Source: CAXBDP01 sp041689935
GTDB lineage: Bacteria > Bacteroidota > Bacteroidia > Cytophagales > Cyclobacteriaceae
Direction of reading: 5' to 3'
Length of the DNA: 64,000 nucleotides
NCBI GenBank assembly: GCA_041689935.1
Contig: JBDNFI010000109.1
Location: forward strand, 1 to 64,000
Shown: piece by piece, positions 37,106 through 47,078 of the stretch
How the letters are laid out: each line of letters opens with the position of its first letter
How positions within the stretch are numbered: position 1 is the stretch's first letter
Made by a program: the position numbers and the translations under genes
The notes under the pieces: model-generated
Seen by the model: the letters and a program-made list of their open reading frames with translations, nothing else
Database searches by the model: none
Told to the model about the DNA's origin: nothing

Positions 37106-37443
37106 CGTAGCTTTATTTTTAATTGCGCACTCTAGCGGACTGTCTTAAATCTCTTTTTCGCTTTTGACAAATTAAAAACACACCTTTCAAACGATAGGTT
37201 TACGATTTAAGCAAGGATTATTTTATTTTTAAAACTAGAACTTCTTTAGGACGGCCGTTTGCGCAGCGAGCTGTAGCAGAAAATCCCTTCGAAAATAGGT
37301 TGAAAAAGCTCTTAAGTTCATTTTTTGGAATGATAGACTGGTACGCTATTTTCTAGGTCGAAGAATCAGCATGAAAATTCAGCGATTTTCGAATAGTCCG
37401 AATTTCTTGGTTTTGATATTGCTTTTGCGTGAAATTACTGATG
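37106..37443. other. Intergenic region, no gene found
   Basis: About 340 bases between the amine oxidase gene and the esterase pseudogene. It holds no recognised motif, repeat or remnant. Confidence 0.5.
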
Positions 37444-38381
37444 TTATTTTAACCATTCAATGGCATGTTCAGACATTTTTTTATAGTCGTGCCCAACATT
37501 TTTTACGATGTGTATTTCCCAATTGAAGATCCAGTTATTCCTGTCTTTTAATTCGGTATTTGCGCTAAAAAAATTTGTTCCACGCTCCAACCTATGGGCT
37601 CCTTGTTCCATCGCTAAATCACTTGTTCTAAAAGTTCCTAAATTTGGGTCATTATCTAATTCGCCCAATAGAATAACCATTCTCTTTTTATAAGATGTTT
37701 GTAAGCCACCCGCAAGATCCATCCCTGTGTTTTTAAAACCGTAAGGAAATTCAAGAGAGGCATTTGGTAGGCTGTAAAATCCGGAATTGGCAGAAATAGC
37801 AGTTCCAATTCTCGATTCTGGCATCAACATCACCATTCTATGAACAAATTGCCCACCCGCGGAATGCCCAAAAATATCATACTGCTCGTTTGTAATACTG
37901 TTAACCGATTTGATACGGTCAAATATATTTTCCACAACTGTATGTGCCCATTCTTTTTTTGGTTACTAGTCCCAAAAAAAGTGAATAAATTTCCCTCCTG
38001 ATAGTCGTTGGTTGCATAGTTTGAAAACTTATTTTCAAACTCAGGTGCTACGACAAACAGATTATTTTCTTTAGCTAGCGCTACCCATGCATCAAGATAA
38101 TCATCTGCATTTCTTCCTCCACCGTGCATTACGAAAACCATTTTATCTTCGTTTTTCCAGTTTTGTGGTTTGTATGTCTATACTCTTATAGATTTTCTTT
38201 TACTCTCTTTATGTGCATACATCACAAAGGAATCTTTTCCGGTATTTAATGGAATAATTTTTGTGATTTCTAGCCCTTTTGGGAGCACGTAGAGATAGGC
38301 ATAGCCAGCAATTAAAAGGAGTAAAACTAAAGAGACAGTATATAGCAGTATTTTTCTTAAAATTCTCAAATTTCTGTCCAT
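37444..38381 (-). pseudogene. Broken membrane-anchored esterase (PHB depolymerase-like)
   Basis: Reading from the ATG at 38381, an N-terminal TM segment (LLYTVSLVLLLLIAGYAY) is followed by a PHB-depolymerase-like alpha/beta hydrolase with VFVMHGGGRNADD, the nucleophile elbow GHSAGGQF and a C-terminal VGHDYKKM His. Two lesions occur: an in-frame TAG at 38178-38180 (between RV and TYKP) and a one-base loss in the A-run at about 37954-37960 that shifts the frame (A8 expected, A7 seen). Without both lesions the chain would be about 311 residues. Confidence 0.8.
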
Positions 38382-38754
38382 TTCGTCAGGTGTTTTATGG
38401 GAGCCCAAATATAAGGTTTTTACTAAAAATTTTACTTACAGCGAGTTGTGATTTATTTCTTGTCCTTTATAGCAATAGCAATAGCAATAGCTATTGCATA
38501 TCCATTTCTTGGCAGCTAATATAAGCCAAGGTTTTGGCAAACGATAAAGCGAATTTGTAAATTTTTCAGCTCATTTTTTCTCTATGAGCAAAATTTTTAT
38601 GCATATAGAATTTTTTTGGAAAAGCATACAATAGGTTGGAAAAATGCGGGAGGGTGTTGATTTTCTCTGAATTACCAAGTCTTCCTGCCAGTCAGTGGGT
38701 GGGTTTACTAAAAGTCGTCAATTAAGGAATTGAGAAAAAACAATCGATGGTTTA
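38382..38754. other. Intergenic region with AGCAAT hexamer array
   Basis: About 370 bases, AT-rich, with an (AGCAAT)n hexanucleotide run ending in the palindrome GCAATAGCTATTGC (38471-38497). One GCGGGAGG lies at 38646. No gene. Confidence 0.55.
38471..38497. repeat. Short AGCAAT tandem array with palindromic end
   Basis: Three copies of AGCAAT followed by AGCTATTGC, so the array can fold back on itself (GCAATAGCTATTGC). It lies upstream of the broken esterase gene. Confidence 0.8.
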
Positions 38755-39885
38755 TTACATTTGGGAAATACACTGATCCTTAATGAATTGATCTTTCAAT
38801 ATATACGTCTTGTTATATTTGATTGGGAATCTTCCGGCAGTTGTCATTTGGCAATTAAAGGACATTTCATCTCCATTTGAAATAGCGTGAAAATCTGTAG
38901 GAGAACGATCTGCTGGATTGCATGAACTAGGCCGGGAAAAATCTCGCAGGGGGTCTTGAGCAATTTGGGTAATTTCTCTTTTTATTTTCTCTAGTACGGC
39001 TTCATTATTCACTGCATCAGCCAATTCTTCATCCGAAACAAATTCAATTTCTCTTCCTATGTCTTGCCCACTTCGAAAAATAAATGTTGAGTCAATAGTG
39101 AAATCATTGATGTAAAATGAATGAATAGTTCCGATTTTTATAAAGTCTTTTTGTTCATCAAATTTCATTGCATCGTACGACTCCAACGGTTTGCCATCTT
39201 CATTTATAAATGTTCGAACGGGCCTCTCCAATACATCATACCATATTTCATGCTCCTGATATTCATACCCATCCATAAGGGTACCCGAAGGATTTTCATC
39301 GGGGGCACATCTCACATAAGTGGTGACAGACTTTGCGAGGTAATGAAAACCACTACTTTCTCTTAGGAACGGAAGCTTATATTCATTTTTAAGCTCCCAT
39401 TTTCCTTGATACTTGTAGCATTGGTAATTACAGTCCGATGGGAGATCTCTCAAGCTTTTGTATGGGTTGATAAAGTTTGACTCAAAGGTCCATTTCAGCA
39501 TATCATATCTTGAAGTGGTATTTGGCACTTCAGCGAATAGGGCTATTCCTATAGAAATACTGATTGCGGCAAAGAGAAGCCCGAAAAGAAAAAATAGCAG
39601 CTTATTTCTGGGAGAGGCCAATGCCTTTTCTGGATCAATGCTAAGTTTCGCAAATTTTTCTTTGTACGAGTTTATAGTGAGAATTCTATCTGCATTTTGA
39701 TTGGCTCGCGAATACTCTCCTTCTGTGGCCGACTGATTGATCAGTCTTGAAAACTGGGCATCACTGTAGCCAAGATCTCTTGATATCTCAGAGTTCGGAG
39801 CTTTTTCAAATTTTTTATGATCTTCATCGAACGAGCCGTAGAGTTTTTTTAGCTTATTTACAAAATCATTATAGGTAGCTTTCAT
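38755..39885 (-). CDS. Membrane protein with HTH-like N-terminus, unknown function
   Basis: 376 residues. The N-terminal 65 residues resemble a helix-turn-helix (DLGYSDAQFSRLINQSA), a TM segment follows (about 93-117), then a large extracytoplasmic domain with conserved cysteines (DCNYQCYKY, VRCAPDENP, CNPADR, CISQM). This order suggests a one-component membrane-anchored transcriptional sensor. It is divergent from the SusC gene with about 220 bases between, so it may regulate the neighbouring locus; that is inference only. Confidence 0.6.
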   Translation of the reverse strand: MKATYNDFVNKLKKLYGSFDEDHKKFEKAPNSEISRDLGYSDAQFSRLINQSATEGEYSRANQNADRILTINSYKEKFAKLSIDPEKALASPRNKLLFFLFGLLFAAISISIGIALFAEVPNTTSRYDMLKWTFESNFINPYKSLRDLPSDCNYQCYKYQGKWELKNEYKLPFLRESSGFHYLAKSVTTYVRCAPDENPSGTLMDGYEYQEHEIWYDVLERPVRTFINEDGKPLESYDAMKFDEQKDFIKIGTIHSFYINDFTIDSTFIFRSGQDIGREIEFVSDEELADAVNNEAVLEKIKREITQIAQDPLRDFSRPSSCNPADRSPTDFHAISNGDEMSFNCQMTTAGRFPIKYNKTYILKDQFIKDQCISQM

Positions 39886-40105
39886 GAAGTTAACTAATTG
39901 GTTATCAAATTAATGACCGTTGAAATTCGTTGAAAGTGCATAAATATTGTCTAAATTCTTTAAAGATCTTTTTTATTAATTTTTTATCGCTAAGATTGTC
40001 CAAAGCTTATTCGAAATACTGAGCTTCTACGGACTTAGGTGAGTAATTTTTGCTTGTTTACCTCCGCTAAAATAAGAAAGAACAACCAATAAAACATTTA
40101 ACAAT
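39886..40105. promoter_or_regulatory. Divergent promoter region of the SusC locus
   Basis: About 220 bases between the HTH-like membrane protein (minus) and SusC (plus); both promoters should be here. I could not assign a Bacteroidota-type TAnnTTTG element with correct spacing, so no exact promoter is claimed. Confidence 0.45.
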
Positions 40106-43100
40106 ATGAAAAGACTTTATTTAACTGGCTTCTTTATCCTGTTTTCTCTGGGAAGTCATCTGTTCGCTCAGGTGGCCATAACGGGTAAAATTGTTGATAA
40201 AAATAGCGAACCCGTTATTGGTGCGGCTGTCCTTGAAAAGGGAACGAATAACGGCACAATTACTGGTATTGAAGGACAATTCACTATTTCAGTATCAGGA
40301 TCCACCTCTATCTTGCAAATCAGTTCTGTTGGTTATCTTACCCAAGAGGTAGTTGTAGGAAACAGAACGCAAATTGATTTGACTCTAGAAGAAAATGTCT
40401 TGCAGTTAAATGAGGTTGTCGTAACTGCCTTAGGATTTCAAGAAAGTAAAGATGAGCTAGGGTATGCTACATCAAATATATCTAAAGAAGTGATAAAGGG
40501 TGCGGCTGAGACATCCGTGATTAATTCACTTTCAGGAAAAACCACGGGGGTGAGAATTTCAAGAAATTCCGGTGATCCAGGAGCAGGGGCGTATATGCAA
40601 ATAAGAGGTGTTTCTTCCATTGACAGAAATTCCCAGCCATTAATTATTCTGGATGGAGTTCCAATAAGCAACGATATCAGAGGGAACAATAACAACTTCG
40701 CGGTACAATCAAGATTGAATGATATCAATCCAAACGACATTGAAAGTATGTCAGTATTGAAAGGTGCAGCAGCAGCTGCTCTGTGGGGTACCCAAGCCTT
40801 GGGCGGCGTAATTTATATCACAACGAAGAGTGGTAAACTCAATCAAAAAATGACGGTCACTTACAATTCGACTTATTCGGTTGATGAGATTAACGCGAAA
40901 TATCCAATTCAAAGCACATTTGGTCAGGGCACCAAAGGCAATTATAGCAATACAACCCCTTATTCATGGGGAGACAGAATTTCGGATAGATCTGGTGAAC
41001 CGGATGTGGTAAATACCTCTGGTGGATTTTTTGTGGATCAAAATGGAACAACCCACTATCCAATTACTAGAAAAAACTCAAGAGACATTTTTGATGATAG
41101 TAATTTTGATCAAATCTTTCAAACGGGACAATTCTTTGAAAATAATTTGAGTATTCAATCTGGAAATGAAAATAGTTCTGTTTACTTCAGCCTTGGAGAT
41201 TTCAACCAGAAAGGGATTGTTAGAACGACTGATTACAGAAGAACTACAGCTGCTCTTACAACAAATAACAAAATCAGTAAGAAGGTTGAATTAGGTACTT
41301 CTTTTAAGTATACAAAAACGAACTCAAATGCTGTTAGGCGATCTGTAAGTAACAATGGCTTGTACCTTGGCTTTTTGAGAACTCCTGCCGACTTTGATGT
41401 GTCAGGATATAGAGGAGACTTTTACCCATCCGGAAATGCAGCTCCAGTTCCAAATAGACAGAGATCATATAGAAACCCAATAGGAGCAAGTACGAACGCA
41501 GGTTTTAATAATCCTCTATGGACCATCAGAGAACAAGAAAACGAGGTGGCAGTTGATCGAATCATTGCAAGTATGAATCTGACAGTGAGACCTACTACTT
41601 GGTTGGATTTAATTGCGAGAGTGGGTGTCGATAAATTTGGCGAGAATGGAAATGAATTTTATACGCCTGGTGCCGCTGGAGGTTTTGTTGGAGGACGTTT
41701 CGTGAAGGGATATGCAAGTAATAGCGTATTCAACATGGATTATATTGCTAAAGCCAAAAAGGTATTCAATTCAGACTTCGACGGTGATATTTTGGTTGGT
41801 TTTAACTACAATCATAGAGAAAGAATAGTTGAAGGAACAACGATCCAAAACTTTTTGATCTTCACGGATCGGAATTCTAATATTTTGGATGTTAACAATG
41901 CTTTGCCAGAAAACAGAGAAGCCCAATCCACTTTTGGAAGCGAGCGGACGGCAGCTGGATATACTGCTGCAAATTTTTCAGCATACGATCAGATTTTTGT
42001 CAATGCTACGTTGCGAGCTGAGTGGGCTTCTACATTTGGATTACAATCTGAAAATGCCTTCCTATTTCCATCGACATCTGTAGCATGGCAGTTCAGTAAA
42101 ATTCCAGCTTTGCAATCGGATTTCTTTTCATTTGGTAAGCTTCGGGTATCGGCTGCCGAAGTAGGCGTTCAGCCTGCTCGGTACAACACTTTTCCTGAGT
42201 TCGTTACACCAAACTATTCAGATCAGCTAGGTGGAAGCCTAAATGCAGGCCTTTTCGGCTTAGGTGGCTTTGTCCCCGACTCAAATCTTGGTAACCCATC
42301 GCTGAGGCCTGAAAGAAAACGTGAGATTGAGATTGGTACGGATCTTCGATTCTTCAAGGATAGGTTATATCTCAATGGAACGTACTATTTCAATAGGACA
42401 ACAGATATACTCCTGAACTTCCCAATTGCCAATTCCAGAGGCTACGATGAATTGTATTCGAATGCTGCGTCTATGGAGAATAAGGGTATAGAGCTAGAAT
42501 TGGGATACAATATTTACCGTAATTCTGATTGGAATATTGATATGAAGTTGCTTTACTTCCAGAATAGGAATGAAGTTACTGATTTAGTAGGCTTAGAATC
42601 GGTGCGACTTGAAACTGGATTAAGCGGCGTGAACAATCGTGCGGTTGTCGGTCAGCAACACGGAGTTCTTTGGGGACCAAGAACACTGAGAAATGATGAT
42701 GGTAGCATCGTTTTTGATCAGAATGGTTTTCCAGTAAGAGATGAAGTAGAAGGTGTGATTGGGGATCCAAATCCCGATTTTCAAGCTTCGGCAATAGGAT
42801 CAATTTCCTACAAAAATCTTTCCCTGTCCTTTCTTTTCGAGACTTTCCAAGGAGCAGATATCTTCGCGGGAACGAAATCAGTTTTAGTAGATTACGGACG
42901 TTGGGGCTCCACCGCCAATGAAGTAACGGCAACACAGAACTTATTAACCTACGGTGGAAGCGTAATCCCTGCCGGGACTACTTTCAGAGGAGATATACAG
43001 AATTTCGGAGCTGGCCCAGTAGCAGTTACTCAAGAATGGTACACGGGGCCTGGAGCCTTTTTTGGAGGTGGTAATCATGAGCTATTTATAGAAGATGGAT

Positions 43101-43339
43101 CTTGGAGTCGACTTAGAGAGTTGACAATGAGCTATAATCTCAACTCCGATTGGCTCACAAATCGAGGGATTAGCAGTCTTCAATTGGCAGCAACTGGTAG
43201 AAATCTCTTCCTGTGGACTGCATTTGAAGGAAACGATCCCGATACGAACGTTTCAGGTGTTAGTGCCTCCCGCGGAATAGATTATTTTAATAATCCAAGC
43301 ACTAAGTCCTATGTGTTCTCTCTCACTCTTACTTTTTAA
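40106..43339 (+). CDS. SusC/RagA-type TonB-dependent outer-membrane transporter
   Basis: 1077 residues. Signal peptide 1-22, then a carboxypeptidase-regulatory-like domain (about 24-100), the plug (about 105-240, with GATSNISKEV-like residues and the RGVSSIDRNSQPLIILDGVPISN block) and a 22-strand barrel ending in Phe (LTF). It imports large oligomers across the outer membrane, with SusD as its lid. First gene of the locus; SusD begins 21 bases downstream. The typical anti-sigma or FecR gene pairing is not seen upstream. Confidence 0.97.
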   Translation: MKRLYLTGFFILFSLGSHLFAQVAITGKIVDKNSEPVIGAAVLEKGTNNGTITGIEGQFTISVSGSTSILQISSVGYLTQEVVVGNRTQIDLTLEENVLQLNEVVVTALGFQESKDELGYATSNISKEVIKGAAETSVINSLSGKTTGVRISRNSGDPGAGAYMQIRGVSSIDRNSQPLIILDGVPISNDIRGNNNNFAVQSRLNDINPNDIESMSVLKGAAAAALWGTQALGGVIYITTKSGKLNQKMTVTYNSTYSVDEINAKYPIQSTFGQGTKGNYSNTTPYSWGDRISDRSGEPDVVNTSGGFFVDQNGTTHYPITRKNSRDIFDDSNFDQIFQTGQFFENNLSIQSGNENSSVYFSLGDFNQKGIVRTTDYRRTTAALTTNNKISKKVELGTSFKYTKTNSNAVRRSVSNNGLYLGFLRTPADFDVSGYRGDFYPSGNAAPVPNRQRSYRNPIGASTNAGFNNPLWTIREQENEVAVDRIIASMNLTVRPTTWLDLIARVGVDKFGENGNEFYTPGAAGGFVGGRFVKGYASNSVFNMDYIAKAKKVFNSDFDGDILVGFNYNHRERIVEGTTIQNFLIFTDRNSNILDVNNALPENREAQSTFGSERTAAGYTAANFSAYDQIFVNATLRAEWASTFGLQSENAFLFPSTSVAWQFSKIPALQSDFFSFGKLRVSAAEVGVQPARYNTFPEFVTPNYSDQLGGSLNAGLFGLGGFVPDSNLGNPSLRPERKREIEIGTDLRFFKDRLYLNGTYYFNRTTDILLNFPIANSRGYDELYSNAASMENKGIELELGYNIYRNSDWNIDMKLLYFQNRNEVTDLVGLESVRLETGLSGVNNRAVVGQQHGVLWGPRTLRNDDGSIVFDQNGFPVRDEVEGVIGDPNPDFQASAIGSISYKNLSLSFLFETFQGADIFAGTKSVLVDYGRWGSTANEVTATQNLLTYGGSVIPAGTTFRGDIQNFGAGPVAVTQEWYTGPGAFFGGGNHELFIEDGSWSRLRELTMSYNLNSDWLTNRGISSLQLAATGRNLFLWTAFEGNDPDTNVSGVSASRGIDYFNNPSTKSYVFSLTLTF

Positions 43340-43360
43340 TCAAAGAAACGTCAAGAAATA

Positions 43361-44785
43361 ATGAAAAAAGTAATCTTAATAACGATATTTTCTACATTCT
43401 TTTTCAGCTGTGCTGATCTTGTAGAGGATTTGAATCAGAATCCGAATAACCCAGTATCAGCACCATATCAATTTGCACTTACTACAACGCAGGTGGCAAA
43501 CATAATCCTACATACTGGTGAGCCTACAAGAAAGGCAGGAATTTTTGCTGGACAATACACTGGAATAGAGAGACAGCATCTCGGCTATTCAAATTATGAT
43601 CTTGTCTCTAGTGATTTTAATAGCCATTGGAATACAGTCTATAGCAGCATAGTAAGAAATGCCTTAGTGACTAAAGAATTGGCTGCTGAGCAAGGGATTG
43701 ATGGAATAACCGCTGGAATCACTCAGGTTCTCAGAGCAATGGCTTTAGGAACAGCAACGTCACTTTGGGGCGATGTTCCTTTTGATGAAGGAGGACAATT
43801 GCAATTTGAAAACCCAGCTTACGAGGATCAAGCCACCGTCTATGCCAAAGCGCAAGATTTATTGGATGAAGCAATCGCAAATCTAGCTACAGGTAGGGGG
43901 CGTCCTATTGCGTTGACAGATATCTACTTTAATGGAAATGGAGTAGCTTGGACGCAAGTAGCATTTACCCTCAAAGCTAGATTCTACATGCATACTAAGA
44001 ATTACCCTGCTGCCTACAGCGCCGCACAAAGCGGAATTAGTCAGGCAGCTAATAATTTGAGCTCACCACATGGAATGGCACTTGATAATGCCAATTTGAA
44101 TTTTCAATTCTTTAACATAGCTGCTCGTAAGAGTGATTTGGTTACTTCAGATTTTTTCGCAAGTATCATTGATTCCAACACTGGAAGAAGTCCTATTCCT
44201 TCAAATTATAGAGGGCACGCCAAAACAAACGAGACGGCTAGATATGATTATCTTCTTCAAACAACAGATATAGGCGTACAACCCAATACATCCAACAGCG
44301 GCATTGCGCAAATTGATGGCCCGGGTGCTATGATTACTTATGCAGAGAACTTACTGATTTTGACTGAAGCAGGTGCTAGAGCTGAATTTAGTATTGGCCT
44401 AGGGCATTTGAATCAATTTAGAGCATATATGTCTGCTGGTGGTTATCTCACCAACCCGAATATGGCCAATCTTCGATATTTGCCTTTTGTTGTTGCGGAT
44501 TTCAATGCAGGTGGAATAGAAAATGTTAGTGGGACTGTTTCGGCAAATGAAGCTTTACTTCGAGAAATAATGGAAGAGCGCTATGTCACCTTTTTTGGTC
44601 AGTTAGAAGTGTTTAATGATACTCGAAGAACACAAGATGAAACGAATATTAGAGTGCCTTTTGTCCCTAATACGGGATCAGCGTTCCCTCAGAGATTCTT
44701 ATATGCACAATCAGAATTGGATGCGAACTCTAGCACGCCTAATCCTATTCCAAGTTTCTTTCAGAAAACTTCCGTGAATCAATAA
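43361..44785 (+). CDS. SusD/RagB-type substrate-binding lipoprotein
   Basis: 474 residues, lipoprotein signal to Cys17 (FFSCAD). TPR-rich fold with the typical PVSAPYQFALTTTQVANIILH start and the WGDVPFDEGG segment found in SusD. Of the shorter SusD-like_2 type. Captures substrate at the cell surface and closes the SusC pore. Followed by the SGNH gene after 10 bases, so all are one transcript. Confidence 0.95.
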   Translation: MKKVILITIFSTFFFSCADLVEDLNQNPNNPVSAPYQFALTTTQVANIILHTGEPTRKAGIFAGQYTGIERQHLGYSNYDLVSSDFNSHWNTVYSSIVRNALVTKELAAEQGIDGITAGITQVLRAMALGTATSLWGDVPFDEGGQLQFENPAYEDQATVYAKAQDLLDEAIANLATGRGRPIALTDIYFNGNGVAWTQVAFTLKARFYMHTKNYPAAYSAAQSGISQAANNLSSPHGMALDNANLNFQFFNIAARKSDLVTSDFFASIIDSNTGRSPIPSNYRGHAKTNETARYDYLLQTTDIGVQPNTSNSGIAQIDGPGAMITYAENLLILTEAGARAEFSIGLGHLNQFRAYMSAGGYLTNPNMANLRYLPFVVADFNAGGIENVSGTVSANEALLREIMEERYVTFFGQLEVFNDTRRTQDETNIRVPFVPNTGSAFPQRFLYAQSELDANSSTPNPIPSFFQKTSVNQ

Positions 44786-44795
44786 AAACGCTTTA

Positions 44796-45566
44796 ATGAA
44801 GAAGATAATATGCATACTGGTTCTGACCATGAGTTTTACGCTCGTATCATTCAATAGCTCCTTTTCCCAAATAAAGGAAAGGGAGGCCATTCGAGTACTT
44901 TTTGTTGGAAACAGTTTCACCTATTTTTTCAATCTACCCCAAGTTGTCTCCTCGATGGCGGAAAGCCAAGGAGTTGAAATTATCACAAGACAATCAACTG
45001 TTGGCGGGTCTAACCTTGAGGAACATTGGAAAGAGCAAAAGGGCACGAGGACTAGAAAACTTTTGGATAGTTTGGAGTGGGATTATGTGGTGTTGAATAA
45101 TCACAGCACCAGTCCGATTGATACTCCAGAAGATTTTATGGAATACGGCACAAAATTCATCGAGCTAGTCCGGGCTAAGGGTGCCAAGCCAATCATCATG
45201 CAGACATGGGGGTACAAGTCGAATCCATTAATGATTCGGCCAATTATGGACGGTTACGAGAAACTAGTGAACAGCACTAAAAGTGCGTATGTGCCGGCAG
45301 GGGAATTATTTATGGAAGCAAGGAAATGGCGGCCTGATTTGGAGCTGTTTCAAGACGATAAGCATCCATCATCCAATGGCACTTATTTGCTAGGCCTGGC
45401 ATTTTTCAAGTACTTCACAGGTCTTTCCACTGCTGAGATTCCATTCCGCCTCACTACTACGGATAAGGATGGCGAGAAACTTTATTTATTATTTATGTCT
45501 CAAGAAGACACGGATTTTCTACAGCAATTGGTCGATGATTTTGATTTTAAACTAGCGACTAAATGA
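44796..45566 (+). CDS. SGNH/GDSL-family hydrolase, probably secreted
   Basis: 256 residues with signal peptide (about 1-25). SGNH blocks: I with VGNSFTYFF (catalytic Ser), then GSNLEEHW and VVLNNHS for blocks II and III, and V with the DDKHPSSNG segment giving Asp and His. Such enzymes cleave ester or acetyl bonds in lipids, sugars or polyesters. Stop overlaps the permease start by four bases (ATGA). In this locus it likely acts on an ester linkage of the imported substrate. Confidence 0.88.
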   Translation: MKKIICILVLTMSFTLVSFNSSFSQIKEREAIRVLFVGNSFTYFFNLPQVVSSMAESQGVEIITRQSTVGGSNLEEHWKEQKGTRTRKLLDSLEWDYVVLNNHSTSPIDTPEDFMEYGTKFIELVRAKGAKPIIMQTWGYKSNPLMIRPIMDGYEKLVNSTKSAYVPAGELFMEARKWRPDLELFQDDKHPSSNGTYLLGLAFFKYFTGLSTAEIPFRLTTTDKDGEKLYLLFMSQEDTDFLQQLVDDFDFKLATK

Positions 45567-47038
45567 AGTCAGGAAAGAGCATATTTTCTTTACTCCTTGG
45601 TCCAGCCGTCTTTGTGATTATGGAACTTCTGGGGCCACCAGAAACCATGAGCGACGCTGCATTTCAAGTGCTTTGTGTCACGGCATGGGTAGCAGTTTGG
45701 TGGATTACAGAGGCGATTCCTATTGCGGTTACTGCCATGCTTCCTATTATATTATTTCCACTTACAGGAGCGCTGGATCTAAGCGAAACTACATCAGCCT
45801 TCGGCCATAAGTACGTCTTTCTTTATTTAGGCGGGTTTTTGTTGGCTATTGCTATTGAAAAATGGAATCTACACAGGAGAATCGCCCTCAATATTATAAA
45901 TATAATTGGTTCTAACATCAATACGATTATTCTCGGTTTCATGGTGGCAACTGGATTTATGTCCATGTGGATCTCTAATACTGCTACTTCCGTAATGATG
46001 CTTCCTATTGGAATGGCAGTGGTTTCCCAATTTAAAAAGCGTGATGATGGCGAAACCTCAGACGCTGACTTTGTAGGTAAGGCGCTGATGTTAGCTATTG
46101 CATACAGTGCGTCTATTGGAGGATTTGCCACGCTTATAGGAACTCCTCCCAACCTGGTTTTGGCAGGTGTGCTGGAAGAAACCTACGGTGTTAAAATTAG
46201 TTTTATGGAATGGATGAAGGTCGGTTTGCCGATTTCAATTGTTTTAATGGCTGCATGCTGGTTTTATCTAACCCGATTTGCCTTCAAATTTGAGCAAAAA
46301 GAGTTTCCTGGAGGGAGAAAAGAGATTAAAAGTATGCTTTTTAAACTGGGTAAAATGGCCTATGAAGAAAGGGTAGTACTCTCGGTGTTTATCGGTACAG
46401 CATTACTTTGGATATCACGATCCGAAATCGAGAAATTTATCCCTGCGATAGATGATACCATCATAGCGATGATCGCAGGTACTGTTTTATTCATTATCCC
46501 AGCAAAGAATAAAACTCGCATTATCGATTGGAAGGAATGCGCGAATATTCCTTGGGGGATCATTTTACTCTTTGGGGGCGGTATGGCACTTGCCAAAGGA
46601 TTTTCCGACACAGGATTGGCCGAATGGTTTGCTCTACAAATGGGACAGATGAAAGGACTCTCGTTGATCCTCCTAATTTTTATTTTGGTTGCCTCTGTTA
46701 ATTTTTTAACTGAAATAACCTCCAATTTGGCCACTACTGCCATGTTATTGCCTGTTTTGGCTCCTATGGCCTTAGCTTTTGATTTGCATCCTTATATGAT
46801 CATGGTTTCTGTGACAATTGCTGCATCTTGTGCATTTATGTTGCCAGTTGCCACACCTCCTAACGCGGTCGTTTTTGGTTCGGGTTATCTCCGGATTCCA
46901 GATATGATGCGAGCGGGTGTATGGATGAATTTGATGTCTATCGTGCTAATCACGGTATTCACTTACTATTTACTGCCGGTTTTATGGAACATAGAGCCTG
47001 ACGCTTTTCCAGCTTCTTTTAATTTAGTCAATAAATAA
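45563..47038 (+). CDS. SLC13/DASS-family dicarboxylate permease
   Basis: 491 residues, about 11-12 TM helices. Hallmark SNT motif SNTATSVMMLPIG and the second ITSNLATTAMLLP motif near 390; DASS members use these loops to bind Na+ and C4 or C6 dicarboxylates (succinate, malate, tartrate, citrate). No carbohydrate transporter is in the cluster, which supports an organic acid as product. Overlaps SGNH by four bases. Confidence 0.93.
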   Translation: MKSGKSIFSLLLGPAVFVIMELLGPPETMSDAAFQVLCVTAWVAVWWITEAIPIAVTAMLPIILFPLTGALDLSETTSAFGHKYVFLYLGGFLLAIAIEKWNLHRRIALNIINIIGSNINTIILGFMVATGFMSMWISNTATSVMMLPIGMAVVSQFKKRDDGETSDADFVGKALMLAIAYSASIGGFATLIGTPPNLVLAGVLEETYGVKISFMEWMKVGLPISIVLMAACWFYLTRFAFKFEQKEFPGGRKEIKSMLFKLGKMAYEERVVLSVFIGTALLWISRSEIEKFIPAIDDTIIAMIAGTVLFIIPAKNKTRIIDWKECANIPWGIILLFGGGMALAKGFSDTGLAEWFALQMGQMKGLSLILLIFILVASVNFLTEITSNLATTAMLLPVLAPMALAFDLHPYMIMVSVTIAASCAFMLPVATPPNAVVFGSGYLRIPDMMRAGVWMNLMSIVLITVFTYYLLPVLWNIEPDAFPASFNLVNK

Positions 47039-47078
47039 AATGAACTTCAATTCAATAAGAATATTAAACCAAATTTCT

